A stretch of DNA of 64,000 bases from Liopterus haemorrhoidalis (GCA_963971575.1 OZ020611.1:243684654-243748653); one strand, 5' to 3'; counted from the stretch's first letter, positions 11,933 to 23,357 are shown. Notes: generated by a model not told the origin, from the sequence alone. A program made the numbers and translations.

Positions 11933-12713
11933 TTTAACATTTGAAAAGATTTATAGCTAAAAAACTATAACTACCACTTTTATTTGGACCCCTAATGGCG
12001 GCACTGTCATCATTGGCCAGACTGTTACTATAATAAATTTTACAGTGACTGTATAAAGACAGTGTGGCCATACGATGGTCTCATTTTCTATTGGTCGAGC
12101 TGAAGTCCGCCATGTTTCTACCAAATTTGTTACAGATTATATATGGTTTACATGTGTTTAGCTTGTGTTTCAACAGATTTAAGTGATATTTTCAAATAAT
12201 ATAGGTATATTTAGACGTTTAATAGTGAATATTGTTGTGTTTGTGATGAGTAATGAGTAATGTAGATAATGTAAACTGTGCACATATTTTAAATTGTCAC
12301 CAATTAAAATTAAAAATAATGAAACGTTTTGTTATGTTTAGGTTTAAAATTGCTGGTAAAAAAAGGCTAAAAACATAAAAAAACATTATGCCAGTAAATC
12401 AATGGATGGCTTCACAATTATAAGAAGTATTTACTTTCATTAATTTTAATGTTATTCCATGCTGATTTCATTTTATTTTTCACTTGACCATAATTTTAGT
12501 TGAATAAATGCATAATTGATAATATATACATCAGTTTTCTTTATTAATATATCATTTATCCCATGAGTTCAAAAAGAAATTGCATAAGGGTTGGCTAAGG
12601 AAAATAAAATTAATGTCAACAGAAAGCTTTAGAATTAATTTACTGTATGAATTAATTAAATCACTCTTGTTGTCATAAGTTATTTATTGTTACATAAAGC
12701 TTGTAGTATACAT

Positions 12714-13006
12714 CAGTGTTTCTCAACCAAAAACGCACCGCGGACCAGTAAAATATATAATTTTCTAACGCGGACCACTAATAATAATTGTTGGTTAATT
12801 TTTTGCAAGAAAACAAATATATTTAATGTGCTACTAAATAAATTTTATTTGTAGAAAATCACAGAAAGTTTACAGAAAATAAACAAAATATAAATTATTT
12901 ACATAAAAAATGTGTCTAAAAAAAAACAAAAAAACTGCAAAAAAACATACGAAAACTTTTGCGGACCACTAAAATTTTTCTGCGGACCACCTGTTGAGAA
13001 ACACTG
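12714..13006. mobile_element. hAT MITE with 8-bp target duplication
   Basis: The ends are CAGTGTTTCTCAACC and the near complement GTTGAGAAACACTG, the classic hAT terminus. Perfect 8-bp duplications, GTATACAT, lie at 12706-12713 and 13007-13014. GCGGACCA motifs repeat near both ends. Confidence 0.9.
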
Positions 13007-13577
13007 GTATACATTATTTTATTTTTCCATAGCCAACTCTTATGTAATTTCTTTTTGAACTCAGGGTATATAACATGTTCTGCTTATTCTTTTTTAATAT
13101 GAAAATATCCTTTTTTTATATAAACATGCGTTTTCCAAAAAATTAGAGAAATGTTGGGTTCTCTAATTTTTATAGAACCTTATCATCATTTTTTCCCTAT
13201 CTTTTTATTCTAATTCTAATGTCCTGTTTGGACTTGTTTTCTTAAATTTAAAATATTCAAATTAAAATGTTTGAAACTCCCGTTTTTATAAAAAAAAATG
13301 TTTTAGTTTTTATAGGTCCTCAAATAAATTTATAAAATAATAAAAACATATCTCTTATATTTCCTTTCATGTCCTTTTTTAAGAATTTTTTTCACATGTT
13401 TTCTTTTATGTTGCAAACATTTCAAAAAAATACCTTCATCGGTATATAGGCAATTTTAATATTTATCTTAATAAATGTTGAATCATATACATGTTTTTTC
13501 TTAACAATAAATTGATATTCACATATACATAAACATAAGCACGTAAAACTATTAAAAATTTAAGAAATATTATAATA

Positions 13578-13983
13578 CAGTCTGTTCCAAACGGTTAAGC
13601 GGAACTAAATTTTGCAATCTAGTTACTTTCATCGTTTAAATCGTGCTTTTCGACCGTTTTGTTTAAGCTTTGTAAATCATACTTACAATAAACATTTTTG
13701 GTTAAGGTTAATATCATTTTAAAATGTCATTTTCTTTATATTTTGATTTTTTGTGTCATTCTTAATACAAATTTCCCATTTATTTATTTTTTTGTCATTA
13801 AAATATATAAAAAAATAATTTAATTTTGACATAGGTCATTCGTTTCCATGGTTTCATTGTTGTAATTTTAAATTTTGACATTCCAACGTAAAAAATGAAA
13901 TAACCCAAGCAAGGTCCCTTGTCGTGACAACCTAAAAGAACGAAATTCCCATTTAGTTCCGCCTAAGCGTTTGAAACAGACTG
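13578..13983. mobile_element. TA-flanked MITE, copy 1 (CAGTCTGTTCCAAAC ends)
   Basis: Inverted repeats of about 33 bp (CAGTCTGTTCCAAACGGTTA to GAACTAAAT), TA on both sides, about 406 bp. A second copy lies inverted at 60943-61339. The TA duplication points to the Tc1/mariner superfamily. Confidence 0.85.
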
Positions 13984-14282
13984 TATATTAGGATATATTA
14001 ACATTTATTCTATATAACCCAATACAAATCTGGAATAAACATGGCGGCTACAGTTCATATGGCCACACTGTCTTTATACAGTCACTGTAATAAATTTAAG
14101 TTCATAGCGCTGCGGTGGTCAATTTTGAAACGTAGGTAGATGTTCTGAACATCTGAAATTCAAATATTCAAAAATTTCTATTTGAATAATAAAAAATTTG
14201 ACTCTTTATCATTGCTTTCCTACGTCTTTATTCGTACAATGCTGTTGATAGAAACCTCGTATTAAATATATTTCTGTTCCAG

Positions 14283-14428
14283 GGAAATGAAAGGAGAAGA
14301 GTGGATGGGGATATCGAAAGAACTGACGGAGCTGATCCACAACTGCGTCCTCAAAATGGAACAGATGAACGAGAACATGCACTATCTCATCGAATCAGCG
14401 GCAGAGAAACAGTTCTCATACGCCATGG
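14283..14428 (+). CDS. NWD-like gene exon 3: helical linker
   Basis: The acceptor is ctgttccag and the donor is gtaagt. It takes one base to complete the Arg codon split after exon 2 and leaves one base for the next Gly codon. The peptide is mainly helical and charged: EMKGEEWMGISKELTELIHN, then CVLKMEQMNENMHYLIESAA and EKQFSYAM. It lies between the DUF4062-like region and the NACHT domain. A 2-kb TIR element ends about 195 bp upstream. The following intron, 13,021 bp, is the largest in the gene and contains the antisense nested gene. Confidence 0.92.
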
Positions 14429-14640
14429 GTAAGTCAGAGCCAGGGAGCGACAAAATATACACTAATTATATGCCTACATATTAATATAAAAAGAAACACT
14501 AAAAAACTGATATCAAAAAAATTATGATTATATAATGAATATATTTAAAAAATTGATGTGAAGTGTGAATTTTCACACATTTCAGGATTTCGCAGGTATT
14601 TAGTAAGTGAATGATGATTATTTGGGATGCCAAAACAAAT

Positions 14641-16326
14641 GGTTAATGTTCCGTATAAGTCCACCACACATAACTCGTCAGACAGAACGTGTATGCTAGT
14701 TGGAATGAGATATGGTCTTGACGAAGCGCCGCCCCTTTCTTTCAAAACTTAACATTTACGATTCACTTTATCATTTCCAATATTTTTATTCAAAACTGAA
14801 ATCTGAATAAGTACTTCATAGTTTTCCGTTCTGAAATACAAGCAATTATTTAATAAGTGTTTGTTAACATTTAGCTCCCATTAACGTTTTTAAAGAAAAA
14901 CTTGAATAGTAAAATGTCAGTATTTATACGCTTTAAGTCACATTTAAATAGTTCAAATGAGATTTATAATATACATATTTTGAAAGATATTAACATCATT
15001 AAAAAGAGAGAATCCTCAAAAATATCAATATATTCCGACCTATCAGTTTTATGTCTGAAATAGAACATTACGTTTTTCGTCGCATTCATAGATGCTAAAT
15101 TATGTAATTAATTAAAACTGTATAAAGAATGTATATATCTTCACTATACAAACAATCAATGATAAAACTAATTAGGTTAAGTTTAGTTTGCAAAAATTTT
15201 AGACAGAAAAAAGCTAGACGTATATAACCAGGTTCTCATGAGGAATTTTTCCTGTTTCCAATGAGATTTATAGTATACGTATTTTGAAAAACAAACTTCA
15301 TAGAGTTCAAAAAATATCAGTTATATTTGGACGTATCCTCGTTTTAAAAATTGATGTGAAGTGTGAATTTTCACACATTTCAGGGTTTTGCAGGTATTTA
15401 GTAAGTGAATGATGATTATTTGGGATGCCAAAACAAATTTTATGTCAAAATATTTTTTTATGAATTTTAATTCGAATGCCTACTACCATTATTTAAGTTT
15501 TTAAAGATGTGCAGTATTTTTTTTATATATCAAGGTTCATTAAGATTTTGAAAATTGCGCCTATGGCTTCCATTGGTTGTTTTTAGTCATAGCTCCTCCC
15601 CTTTGATTTCGTGTACATTCAAATATATAATTAAATTATAATTTCAACAATTTCCACTGGTTATTAAATTTACGCTATTAAAAATTAAATGCAACAATTG
15701 CCAAAATATAATTAAGATTTTGAAAAAATAATTTAAATCATATAAAAATGCAAAAAAAAAATAATAAATAATATTGTCTCCTCACGTAGGACTCGAACTC
15801 ATATTCTTGGGCAGAACTCTAGTCTCTTAGCCACTGCACCAAGAAACACGTTACTGTTTAGCGTATTATATAACTATAAGTTGTCAACATTATTAGCAAA
15901 AAAACACAAAAAATGCTTTTTTTCCAAAAACATAATCTGATCAAAAATTCCTGTTGAACTATTCCGGTTCACACCAATGTACATTACTTAGAATTTTTTC
16001 AGATTTTTAGTTTAAACCATCTGGGCTACAGGGTGTGGGACAAAAATTTTTTTGCACAATATTGGCAAAAATTGCTTCAAAATAATTTATTTTGCAAAAA
16101 TAAAAATTTGATCGTTAATCCACGTACCAAGGGCTTTCATTTGATACCCTACTCAGAATTTAAAAAAAATATTTTTTTTTTCGATGAGCACATTTTTTTA
16201 AATATTTTTAGGGAGATATGTTTTTTAGATGTTTTAGTATTTTTCCTATGTGCGGGTCAAAGAGTTGTATAAGCATGCCAAATTTCAACTATCTAGGTTT
16301 AGCCGTTTGGCTACAATTTTTACCGA

Positions 16327-16376
<50 letters not shown>

Positions 16377-16622
16377 GACAAAATGACGGTATAAGGGTTT
16401 TTTGGTTATACTTACAAAACCCTAAAAACGCGTATTTCTCTGCCAACTAACGAGAGACTACCAACTACCTAAGAACTTTCATCTATAGCCAACTACAGAT
16501 GCATGAATGATTACTATTGGCTCCCCACTCTTACGACCATGCCTTCTCGTTTCTAACGTTATAATATAATTCATTCTAAGCATACAATCCTAGTTGTGGT
16601 GGACTAATACAAAACATTAACC
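14641..16622. mobile_element. TIR element R1, copy 2, containing Helentron copy B
   Basis: The left end GGTTAATGTTCCGTAT and the right end (complement GGTTAATGTTTTGTAT) form about 28-bp inverted repeats ending CCACCAC. Removing Helentron B (15346-16428) leaves an element of about 900 bp that matches the R1 sequence at 137-220 and 1024-1424. CAAAT/CAAAG at the flanks may be a target duplication. Confidence 0.65.
15346..16428 (+). mobile_element. Helentron-like copy B, nested in R1
   Basis: A complete copy of the family, with the 5' AGGGTTTTGCAGG motif, tRNA-like block at 15780-15855, 12 CAGA units, and 3' hairpin arms AAGGGTTTTTT and AAAACCCT. The host R1 sequence flanking it is continuous with R1 copy 1 at about 1263-1285, so the insertion site can be read directly as an A-rich stretch. 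Confidence 0.8.
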
Positions 16623-17660
16623 CAAAGTTTTTGTTAAAATATTTTTTTTGTTAATTTTAATTCGAATGCCTAACACCATTATTTAGGTTTCTAAATATGT
16701 GCAGTATTTTTTTTTTTTTTATATAGCAGGTTCATAAAGATTTTGAAAATTGCGCCTATGGCTTCCATTGGTTGATTTGTCATAACTCCGCCCCTCTGAT
16801 TTCGTGTGTTCAATTTCAATCATTTCCACTGGTCATTAAATTTACGCTTTTAAAAATTAAATGCAACATTTGCCCAAATATAACTAGAAAAAATAATTTA
16901 AACAAAATAAAAATGCAAAACAAAAACAGGAAAAATAAAATTGCCTAGAGAACGGAGCCAACTTTAGTTTGCAAATATGAACGCGACCATGCTAGCCATT
17001 ACACTATCAAAGCATACTGGTTGAGTGCGTTAGATAAGTTATTAAATATTTTACGTGGTCAAGCAAAAAACACAAAAAATGAGTTATTTTCCGAAAATAT
17101 CTGATAAAAAATTCCTGTTGTCCTATTCCGGTTCACACAAATATACATTACTTAGAATTTTTTCAGATTTTTAGCTTAAACCATCTGGGCTACAGGGTGT
17201 GGGACAAAAAAAAATTTGCACAATTTCGGCAAAAATCGAGTCAAAATAATTTATTTTGCAAAAATAAAATTTTGATCGTTAATCTACGTACTAAGGGCTT
17301 TCATTTGATACCCTACTCAGAATTAAAAAAAAAAATAGTTTTTTTTTCGATGAGCACATATTTGTTTATATTTTTAGGGGGATATGTTTTAGTATTTTTT
17401 CCTATGTGCGGGTCAAAGAGTTGTATAAGCATGCCAAAATTCAACTCTCTAGGTTTAGCCGTTTGGCTACAATTTTTACAGAACAGACAGACGACAAAAT
17501 GACGGTATAAGGGTTTTTTGGTCATACCTAAAAAACCCCAAAAACCCCAATTTTATTAAGATAGATGAGAGATCATAGTAAAAGTTTAGTTTTCCCCTAA
17601 TATCATTTGGAGTCGAAGGGTCAATTAATAAAAATAAATATATTATACAATAAACAACAA

Positions 17661-17666
17661 TTTATT
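17661..17666 (-). promoter_or_regulatory. Poly(A) signal AATAAA of the nested antisense gene
   Basis: AATAAA on the minus strand lies about 66 bp after the TAA stop at 17732. It is followed by T/G-rich sequence, as expected for a cleavage region. Confidence 0.55.
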
Positions 17667-17731
17667 CATTCATATAAAAATCAAACAAAACACAAATTTC
17701 ACAAAAACAAGTAGTGTCAAAAAAGCAGCTA

Positions 17732-18012
17732 TTATTTGCAAGCAGCTAATGCCAATATGAGCATGAGGATATGTGCTACTGCCCAGGGATGTAAGCTGGG
17801 GGCGATAGCTGTCGTGGGGGCCGTTGTGGGGGCGGCTGTCGTAGTCGGTGCGGCGGTGGTGTCGTCCTTCAGCTGCATCGCCAAGTCGGACTGTCCCTCC
17901 TCCTCGACCTCCTCCTTGTCCTTAATGTCCTCGGCGTCTCCTTCGACGGCCGTCGACTCATCAACGAAATCTGTCATCTCTGGCAACATCACCTCCGACT
18001 CTGACGCCTTGC
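17732..18012 (-). CDS. Nested antisense gene, last exon: acidic, Thr/Pro-rich, hydrophobic C-terminus
   Basis: On the minus strand an acceptor (gtgtgtag, before 18012) opens a frame that continues to TAA at 17734-17732. It reads KASESEVMLPEMTDFVDEST, then an acidic block (EGDAEDIKDKEEVEEEGQ), then a mucin-like run (DDTTAAPTTTAAPTTAPTTA). It ends in a hydrophobic tail (AVAHILMLILALAACK). Small residues before a hydrophobic tail that ends at the C-terminus suggest a GPI-attachment signal; a single-pass membrane anchor is the alternative. It enters with two bases of a codon, which matches the one base left by the exon at 23357-23174. G+C content is far above the flanks. The family is not recognised. 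The plus strand is also open here, but without signal features. Confidence 0.72.
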
Positions 18013-18113
18013 CTACACACACATTGCAACATTTTAATAAGAAATACTTACAGAAGCTATTGCTCTTGCCGACACTATTGGCCTCAACAATAGAGTCCTA
18101 TATAAACGATATA

Positions 18114-18676
18114 ACGGGTGTTTTTTTTAGAGGTATAGAACTTTAAATTGCAATAAAACAACGATGGATTATTCGATTGACATGAATTTTTTTTTATTAG
18201 AAAGATAATCTTGTGGCATTACATTAAATCATACCAACAAGACGGCGCAACATGTCACACAGCTCGTGCCACAATCGATTTATTGAAAGACACGTTTGGT
18301 GACCGCCTAATTTCACGTTTTGGACCTGTGAATTGGCCTCCAAGATCTTGTGATTTAACACCGCTGGACTACTTTCTGTGGGGCTATGTAAAGTCATTGG
18401 TCTATGCGGATAAGCCACAAACGCTTGACCATTTGGAAGACAACATTCGCCGTGTTATTGCCGATATACGGCCACAAATGTTGGAAAAAGTCATCGAAAA
18501 TTGGACGTCCAGATTGGACTACATCCGAGCCAGCCGTGGCGGTCATATGCCAGAAATCATATTTAAAATGTAATGCCACAAGATTATCTTTCGAATAAAA
18601 AAAATTCATGTCAATCGAATAATCCATCGTTGTTTTATTGCAATTTAAAGTTCTATACCTCTAAAAAAACACCCAT
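18114..18676 (+). mobile_element. Deleted DD41D mariner with inverted repeats of about 110 bp
   Basis: The first about 110 bp (from ACGGGTGTTTTTTTTAGAGG) recur inverted at the right end, almost without mismatch, and TA flanks both sides (18112-18113, 18677-18678). The inner part of the right arm contains the end of the transposase frame (EIIFKM and TAA). The left arm therefore carries an inverted copy of the gene's end, and the 5' half of the element has been lost. It lies in the intron of the nested antisense gene. Confidence 0.85.
18214..18573 (+). pseudogene. DD41D mariner transposase, C-terminal part
   Basis: The frame holds YQQDGATCHTARATIDLLKD and VNWPPRSCDLTPLDYFLWG, i.e. the second and third catalytic Asp with 41 residues between them, then the C-terminal helix region down to MPEIIFKM. 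The DNA-binding domain and first Asp are missing. It is clearly different in sequence from the intact copy at 6913, so it represents a second DD41D lineage. Confidence 0.85.
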
Positions 18677-19430
18677 TACAAGGTGTTTGTTTGAAACGGG
18701 GCACCCCGAAAATCTCCTTTATTTGTAAAGATACAAAAAATCTTCAGAACAAAAGTTAAACTAGACAAAAAGGCCCATCTAAAGGTTACTATAAGAATTC
18801 TGAGGCAATTCCGGTTTCACCGGAAATGATGTCAACTTTTGATCTAGCATAGGGAATCGATAATTTTATATTTTTTTCCTAAAAGTACATTAAATAAGCT
18901 TTACAATGACACCAAAAAATCATATCTATGAATCATGCAGTTTCATTCTAATGCTTTGTTTTTTATTAAAATAATTTGGACGGTTAGTTGTCAACTTGCG
19001 TCACTATACGTTACTATGGGTATGCAAATAATTGTAATGATATAGACAAAGAAAGCATATAGTATTTTATATCGATACATGTAGCAACGAACAGTCACCT
19101 ATCAGCAATCCGACTATAGCATAACCTCTAAATATATTGTTTGTGTTTCGTTTTCAAATGTTACAGGACTACATTAAATTAGCTTTGCAATGACACCAAA
19201 AAGTCATATTTTTATGTTAACCATTTCAAAATGGCGACCATTTATTTACAAAATAATAATCAACATAAGTTTTACAAAGTTGCATGTAGCAAGCTTTGAA
19301 ATCAATAAAAAAAGAAACAAAATATCTCAGATATCTAAAATAAATTATTTGACTATTTAGAAAAAAAATATATTACTTTTTACAATTATTTTACAAAAAA
19401 AAAAAATTACAATTGTTCGATCAAAATTAA
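18677..19430 (+). repeat. Dispersed CAGGGTG-type repeat, copy 2, interrupted
   Basis: It matches copy 1 (8470) from AAGGTGTTTGTTTGAAACGG to about 18927. About 240 bp follow that belong to the TATAGTCGGAT element family (18925-19165). The repeat then resumes with a 38-bp overlap (TACATTAAAT..AAATCAT is present twice). It ends near 19430 beside another TATAGTCGGAT terminus. Confidence 0.6.
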
Positions 19431-20450
19431 AATTTAAGTTATAGTCGGATTGCTGATAGGTGACTGTTACATGTATGTATCAAGAACTGCATTCATATAA
19501 TAATCTAGTTACCATTTTTCAGCGAATTTAAAAATGTTTTTTGTTATTTGTGTTAACTGTCAGTGTCTGGTAATAAATATTAATTAAAATACGGCTTGCA
19601 GACAATTATTAAATTCACAAACTTTAATTTTAAATCTGCTGGAATAAACAACAAATTATAATCCAAAATTTACGTATGAGTATACATTTTTCCTTATTTA
19701 TAATTATAACCTTAAAATTAATAATTTTGTTTGTTTGAGTACTGCTGTAAATTTATTTTCGCGCTCTAATTAGTAAAGATATCTACGAATATTGCCATTT
19801 CTTTCTAATGTTTTGTTTTTTATTCAAATAATTTGGAAGGTTAGTTGTCAACTTGCGTCACTATACGTTACTATGGGTATGCAAATAATTATAATGATAT
19901 AGACAGAGAAAGCATATAGTATTGAATATCAATACTTGTAGCAACGAACAGTCACTTATCAGCAATCCGACATATTTCATGTTATTTCCCATAATAACTA
20001 GTTATAATAGTTTATTTTAGAGATATTTTGTTTCTTTTTTTATTGTTTTCAAAGCTTGCTACGTTCAACTTTGTAAAACTTATGTTGATTATTATTTTGT
20101 AAATAAATGGTCGTCATTTTGAAATGGTTAACATAAAAATATGACTTTTTGGTGTCATTGCAAAGCTAATTTAATGTAGTCCTGTAACATTTGAAAACGA
20201 AACACAAACGATATATTTAGAGGTTATGCTATAGTCGGATTGCTGATAGGTGACTGTTCGTTGCTACATGTATCGATATACAATACTATATGCTTTCTTT
20301 ATCTATATCATTACAATTATTTGCATACCCATAGTAACGTATAGTGACGCAAGTTGACAACTAACCTTCCAAATTATTTTAATAAAAAACAAAGCATTAG
20401 AATGAAACGGCATGATTCATAGATATCTTTACTAATTAGAGCACAAAAAT
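18918..20450. repeat. Inverted repeat with arms of about 410 bp
   Basis: 18918-19340 recurs inverted at 20029-20450 with few mismatches. Each arm is the same mosaic: a segment of TATAGTCGGAT-element end, then a segment of CAGGGTG repeat. A third copy of the 200-bp end segment lies at 19790-19972. Confidence 0.7.
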
Positions 20451-20679
20451 AAATTCACAGCAGTACTCAAACAAACAAAATTATTAATTTTAAGGTAATA
20501 ATTATAAATAAGGAAAAATTTATACTTATACGTAAATTTTGCATTATAATTTGTTGTTTAATTAAATTAAATTTTTATGTTTTCCCCAAGTACAAAGTAA
20601 TAAAATATTAAGTAAAAATATATTTATTCATATAATATATTGCTAAAAGTTGTAATTAAATCATTTTATTTTTTTTAAA

Positions 20680-21015
20680 TTAGTCACTGTAATGCATGAT
20701 ATCGTCGTCATCTGAACTATCGCTGTCATTTCTTGTATTTATTATTATTGGATTAATATCATCAACAATCATTTCCCTTTCCCACCATTTATTTATTAAA
20801 TTTTCGATTTTTTTAACAGATTTTGCCCAAGTTTCACAACTAATTTGATCACAGGCTACTTGCCACATTTTCAAAACTTCGTTATCACTATATCCGTTTT
20901 GACCAATATGTCTATCATAATAATTTTTTGTTATACCGCAAATTAGTTCAATGGGGTTAAACTGGCAGTGATAAGGAGGTAATCTTAGTACTTCATGACC
21001 ATACGTTTGTGCCAA
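20680..21015 (-). pseudogene. DDE_3-type transposase, C-terminal fragment
   Basis: The minus-strand frame reads AQTYGHEVLRLPPYHCQFNP then IELICGITKNYYDRHIGQNG. The LPPYHCxFNPIELI motif is the region of the last catalytic acidic residue (Glu) in DDE_3/IS630-like transposases of insects. A helical region and an acidic tail (NDSDSSDDDDIMHYSD) follow. Upstream catalytic residues are absent from this frame, so it is a remnant. The frame runs towards the left TIR of the element at 19439. Confidence 0.7.
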
Positions 21016-21225
21016 TATATCAATAAAATAAACTGGTTCAAATTTTAAGTAATTTTTTGAAAACTTTATGTTATAATTTATTAGTCAATTTTGAATTTCG
21101 ATTTTAGATGAGTTACTTGTTGGTGCTTTATTAATTATTCTAGAATGGTATGATGTATTGTGAATTTAATAATTGGCCACAAGCCATATTTTAATTAATA
21201 TTTATTACCAGTCACTGACAACTAA

Positions 21226-22779
21226 GGGCCGCTTTTACAAACCTCGGATACGTAGCGGTATAACTATCTAAGGTATAAGTTTATTCCAATGTTTATTCCA
21301 ACGTTCGCTTTTACAATGCATTTTTTATTCTCGGATAGTTATCCATGGTTTTATTGTAAATAAAATAAAGTTGGTATTGTTTGACACATAAACTGACATA
21401 TTAGAAAAGTCATATTTTAAATTGACATATTATTAACAACACATTTGAGCATGTTTGGAGAAATATTGGGAGATGTCGAAATATTCGACACAGATAATTA
21501 TTTTATTGTGCTATATCTACCGCGTTAGTGTCAGCCTCTCGTGTGCAATTATTCATAAAACCGCCCTTTAATAGAATCGAGCTCAAATACCGCCCATGTG
21601 TAAATTTTCATAAGATCACCCTCTACTAATAGAATTCTATTAGAATCTATACCAAATACCGTTCCTTTGATGAGCCGCTCGTGTGCGGCGCAAACTGTAC
21701 TATTTATGTACTGTAATTCCTTGTCACCGCGGTGCTTAAGTTCCACTAACATACTGTGGACAAAATAACGCGAGTAATAAGATTAAGTGTATACATATTA
21801 TGTACAATTGTGGACTACCAAAATTGTAAAAACCAGTTCTTTCAAGAGAAAAATTTCACTAATTAATAACAGGAGTATTTTATTTCAGTGTATAAAAAAA
21901 CATTAACAACCTGTTCGCATTTTGAAAAATAAATAAATAAATAACAACCGGTTCATTCGAACTGGCTCCAGCCCAATACTGCATATATACATATACAAAA
22001 ACTAGCATTATGTGAACATAGTGTGGAAGGGATGATAGTGGCCAGATAGATTCGAAACGCTCAAAGTGCTAGGAGCATATTCCAGCGGTAATCGGCTGCT
22101 ACTGTTCATTGCTACGCTTTTAAAAAATAAATTAAATTATTATTTCACAACTGCGTGTAATCAAAACTGCTGAAAAAATACAAAGATAACGAGGGATAGC
22201 GTACTATTATTATTTCGTATGGCAATGTTTAAGTTTTAGAGATTTTAAGGTCGCGACTAGCGTCCTCTGACATGTAGTAGCCGAGACCACCGTGCCCTGT
22301 GTAGCTTGTCCCATATTTTCGAAAACTAATTAAGAGATACAGGCATTCATTGTAAAAAATCTGAGCCTATAGTTGCAACAGCCAAGTTTTTTTTTTTTTA
22401 ATCTTTGTGCCCATACTAGGTCGATCTCATGATTCCACACTTTCAAAGCAAGTGAGCCAACCACTACGCTGCTGCAACCACAATTATATAACTGTAATAA
22501 AAATTCAAATAAAACGTTATAATGTGACATTTATCATATGTCAATTTATTTTTTTTTACCGTTGCTGGGTAAAAAATACTTATTCGCCAATCAGAGCAAG
22601 GGTATAAACTTATACTGCCCTTTATCTGAAGTGTCGTTGGCCAGATAAGATATTCTGGTGTTTATTCCGATGTTTATCCTATCTGAGCTTTATCCGAGCA
22701 TTGTAAAAGCGATTTTTTGACTTTATACCGGGAATAGCGTTATCCGAGCTTTATCCAACGATTGTAAAAGCGGCCCTTA
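21226..22779. mobile_element. TIR element inserted in the right TIR of the 19439-22890 transposon
   Basis: Both ends are the same 19 bp inverted (CTAAGGGCCGCTTTTACAA). ACAA flanks each side as a likely 4-bp duplication. Removing the element restores the right TIR of the outer transposon in register with its left TIR. TTATCCGA and GTTTATTCC motifs repeat near the right end. A tRNA-like sequence with an A tail lies at 22385-22490. Confidence 0.8.
22385..22490 (-). repeat. Possible degenerate tRNA-derived SINE
   Basis: On the minus strand an A-box-like TAGTGGTTGGCTC is followed at tRNA spacing by a weak B box (AGATCGACCT) and an A-rich tail. No clear target duplication. Confidence 0.4.
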
Positions 22780-22890
22780 GACAAATAACAAAAAACATTT
22801 TTAAAATCGCTGCAAAATGGTAACTAGATTATTATATGAATGCACTACTTGATACATACATGTAACAGTCACCTATCAGCGATCCGACTA

Positions 22891-23173
22891 TAGAACTTAA
22901 CAGTTGGCAATATCTTAACAGATAAAAATATACCTAGAATTCCCTAAAAAATTGTAGAAAAATTTATGAAAAATAGAATTTGTTCTATTTTCAAAATAAA
23001 TTGATCAACTTTTTTGTCAATTAATTGACGAAATTTTTACACTTTACACACCTCTATTAATTGAATGTCAACTTTTTCAATTAATTGATCAATAAATTGA
23101 ATCGTGTAAAAACCACTTTACACCACTTTGGCTTTAACGTTCTCTAATATATTGAATCCCGGTGACTACATAC
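22891..23173. other. Unassigned intron sequence with TCAATTAATTGA palindromes
   Basis: Several copies of TCAATTAATTGA-like inverted motifs occur at 23010-23100. No coding or transposon end was recognised. Confidence 0.4.
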
Positions 23174-23357
23174 TTTGTTTCTTGCGGACAATGACATCTT
23201 CTCGTGAAATTTCCTGTAGTGCGTGTTGCATCTCATCCAAAACCTTCGACTTTGTCTCGAGACTGTTTTTGACCTCTGCTAAATCAAGGGGACCCCCCGC
23301 AGTCTCGAGAGCAGTAAATGCTAACGTGCTTACTACCACCAATATAATTCGATACAT
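23174..23357 (-). CDS. Nested antisense gene, first coding exon: signal peptide
   Basis: The minus-strand ATG at 23357-23355 starts MYRIILVVVSTLAFTALETA, a good signal peptide. Then GGPLDLAEVKNSLETKSKVL and DEMQHALQEISREDVIVRKK follow, a charged, probably helical stretch. A donor gtatgt follows at 23173-23168 and leaves one base, which agrees with the exon at 18012-17732. The spliced protein would be 154 residues. A pyrimidine tract with AG ends at 23376, 18 bp before the ATG, so a 5' untranslated exon is likely upstream on the minus strand. The gene lies wholly inside the 13-kb intron of the NWD-like gene in opposite orientation. No family was recognised. Confidence 0.72.

Larger units (their letters stand above)
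12041..14088. mobile_element. 2-kb TIR element carrying two nested MITEs
   Basis: The first 30 bp (ACAGTGACTGTATAAAGACA and on to GGCCATA) recur inverted at 14059-14088. The AT-rich flanks repeat (AATAAATTT on both sides), giving an ambiguous 6-9 bp duplication. The interior is AT-rich and noncoding, with a hAT MITE (12714-13006) and a TA-flanked MITE (13578-13983). Confidence 0.75.
14547..17540 (+). mobile_element. Helentron-like copy C, split by a nested insertion
   Basis: The 5' part, 14547-14640, and the 3' part, about 16623-17540, together make one Helentron-like element. The break falls inside the conserved segment GCCAAAACAAAT / AAAATATTTTTT. The insert (14641-16622) is a TIR element that itself carries Helentron copy B. 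The CAGA array is reduced to two units and the 3' hairpin is degraded. A tRNA-like block lies at 16950-17025. Confidence 0.7.
19439..22890 (-). mobile_element. 3.45-kb TIR transposon with a DDE_3-like transposase remnant
   Basis: The left end starts TATAGTCGGATTGCTGATAG and the right end is its inverse at 22862-22890. Similarity extends for about 180 bp inward on the left (to about 19620). On the right it continues to about 22788, jumps over an inserted element (21226-22779), and resumes at about 21160-21225. TA flanks suit the Tc1/mariner/IS630 superfamily. A minus-strand transposase fragment lies at 20680-21015. Much of the left interior is replaced by the inverted mosaic at 19790-20450. 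Confidence 0.75.

Noticed and set aside
17736..18146. 136-residue plus-strand frame opposite the nested gene
   Set aside because: It is the shadow of the minus-strand exon. Only the minus strand has the signal peptide partner, matching splice phase, hydrophobic C-terminus and poly(A) signal.
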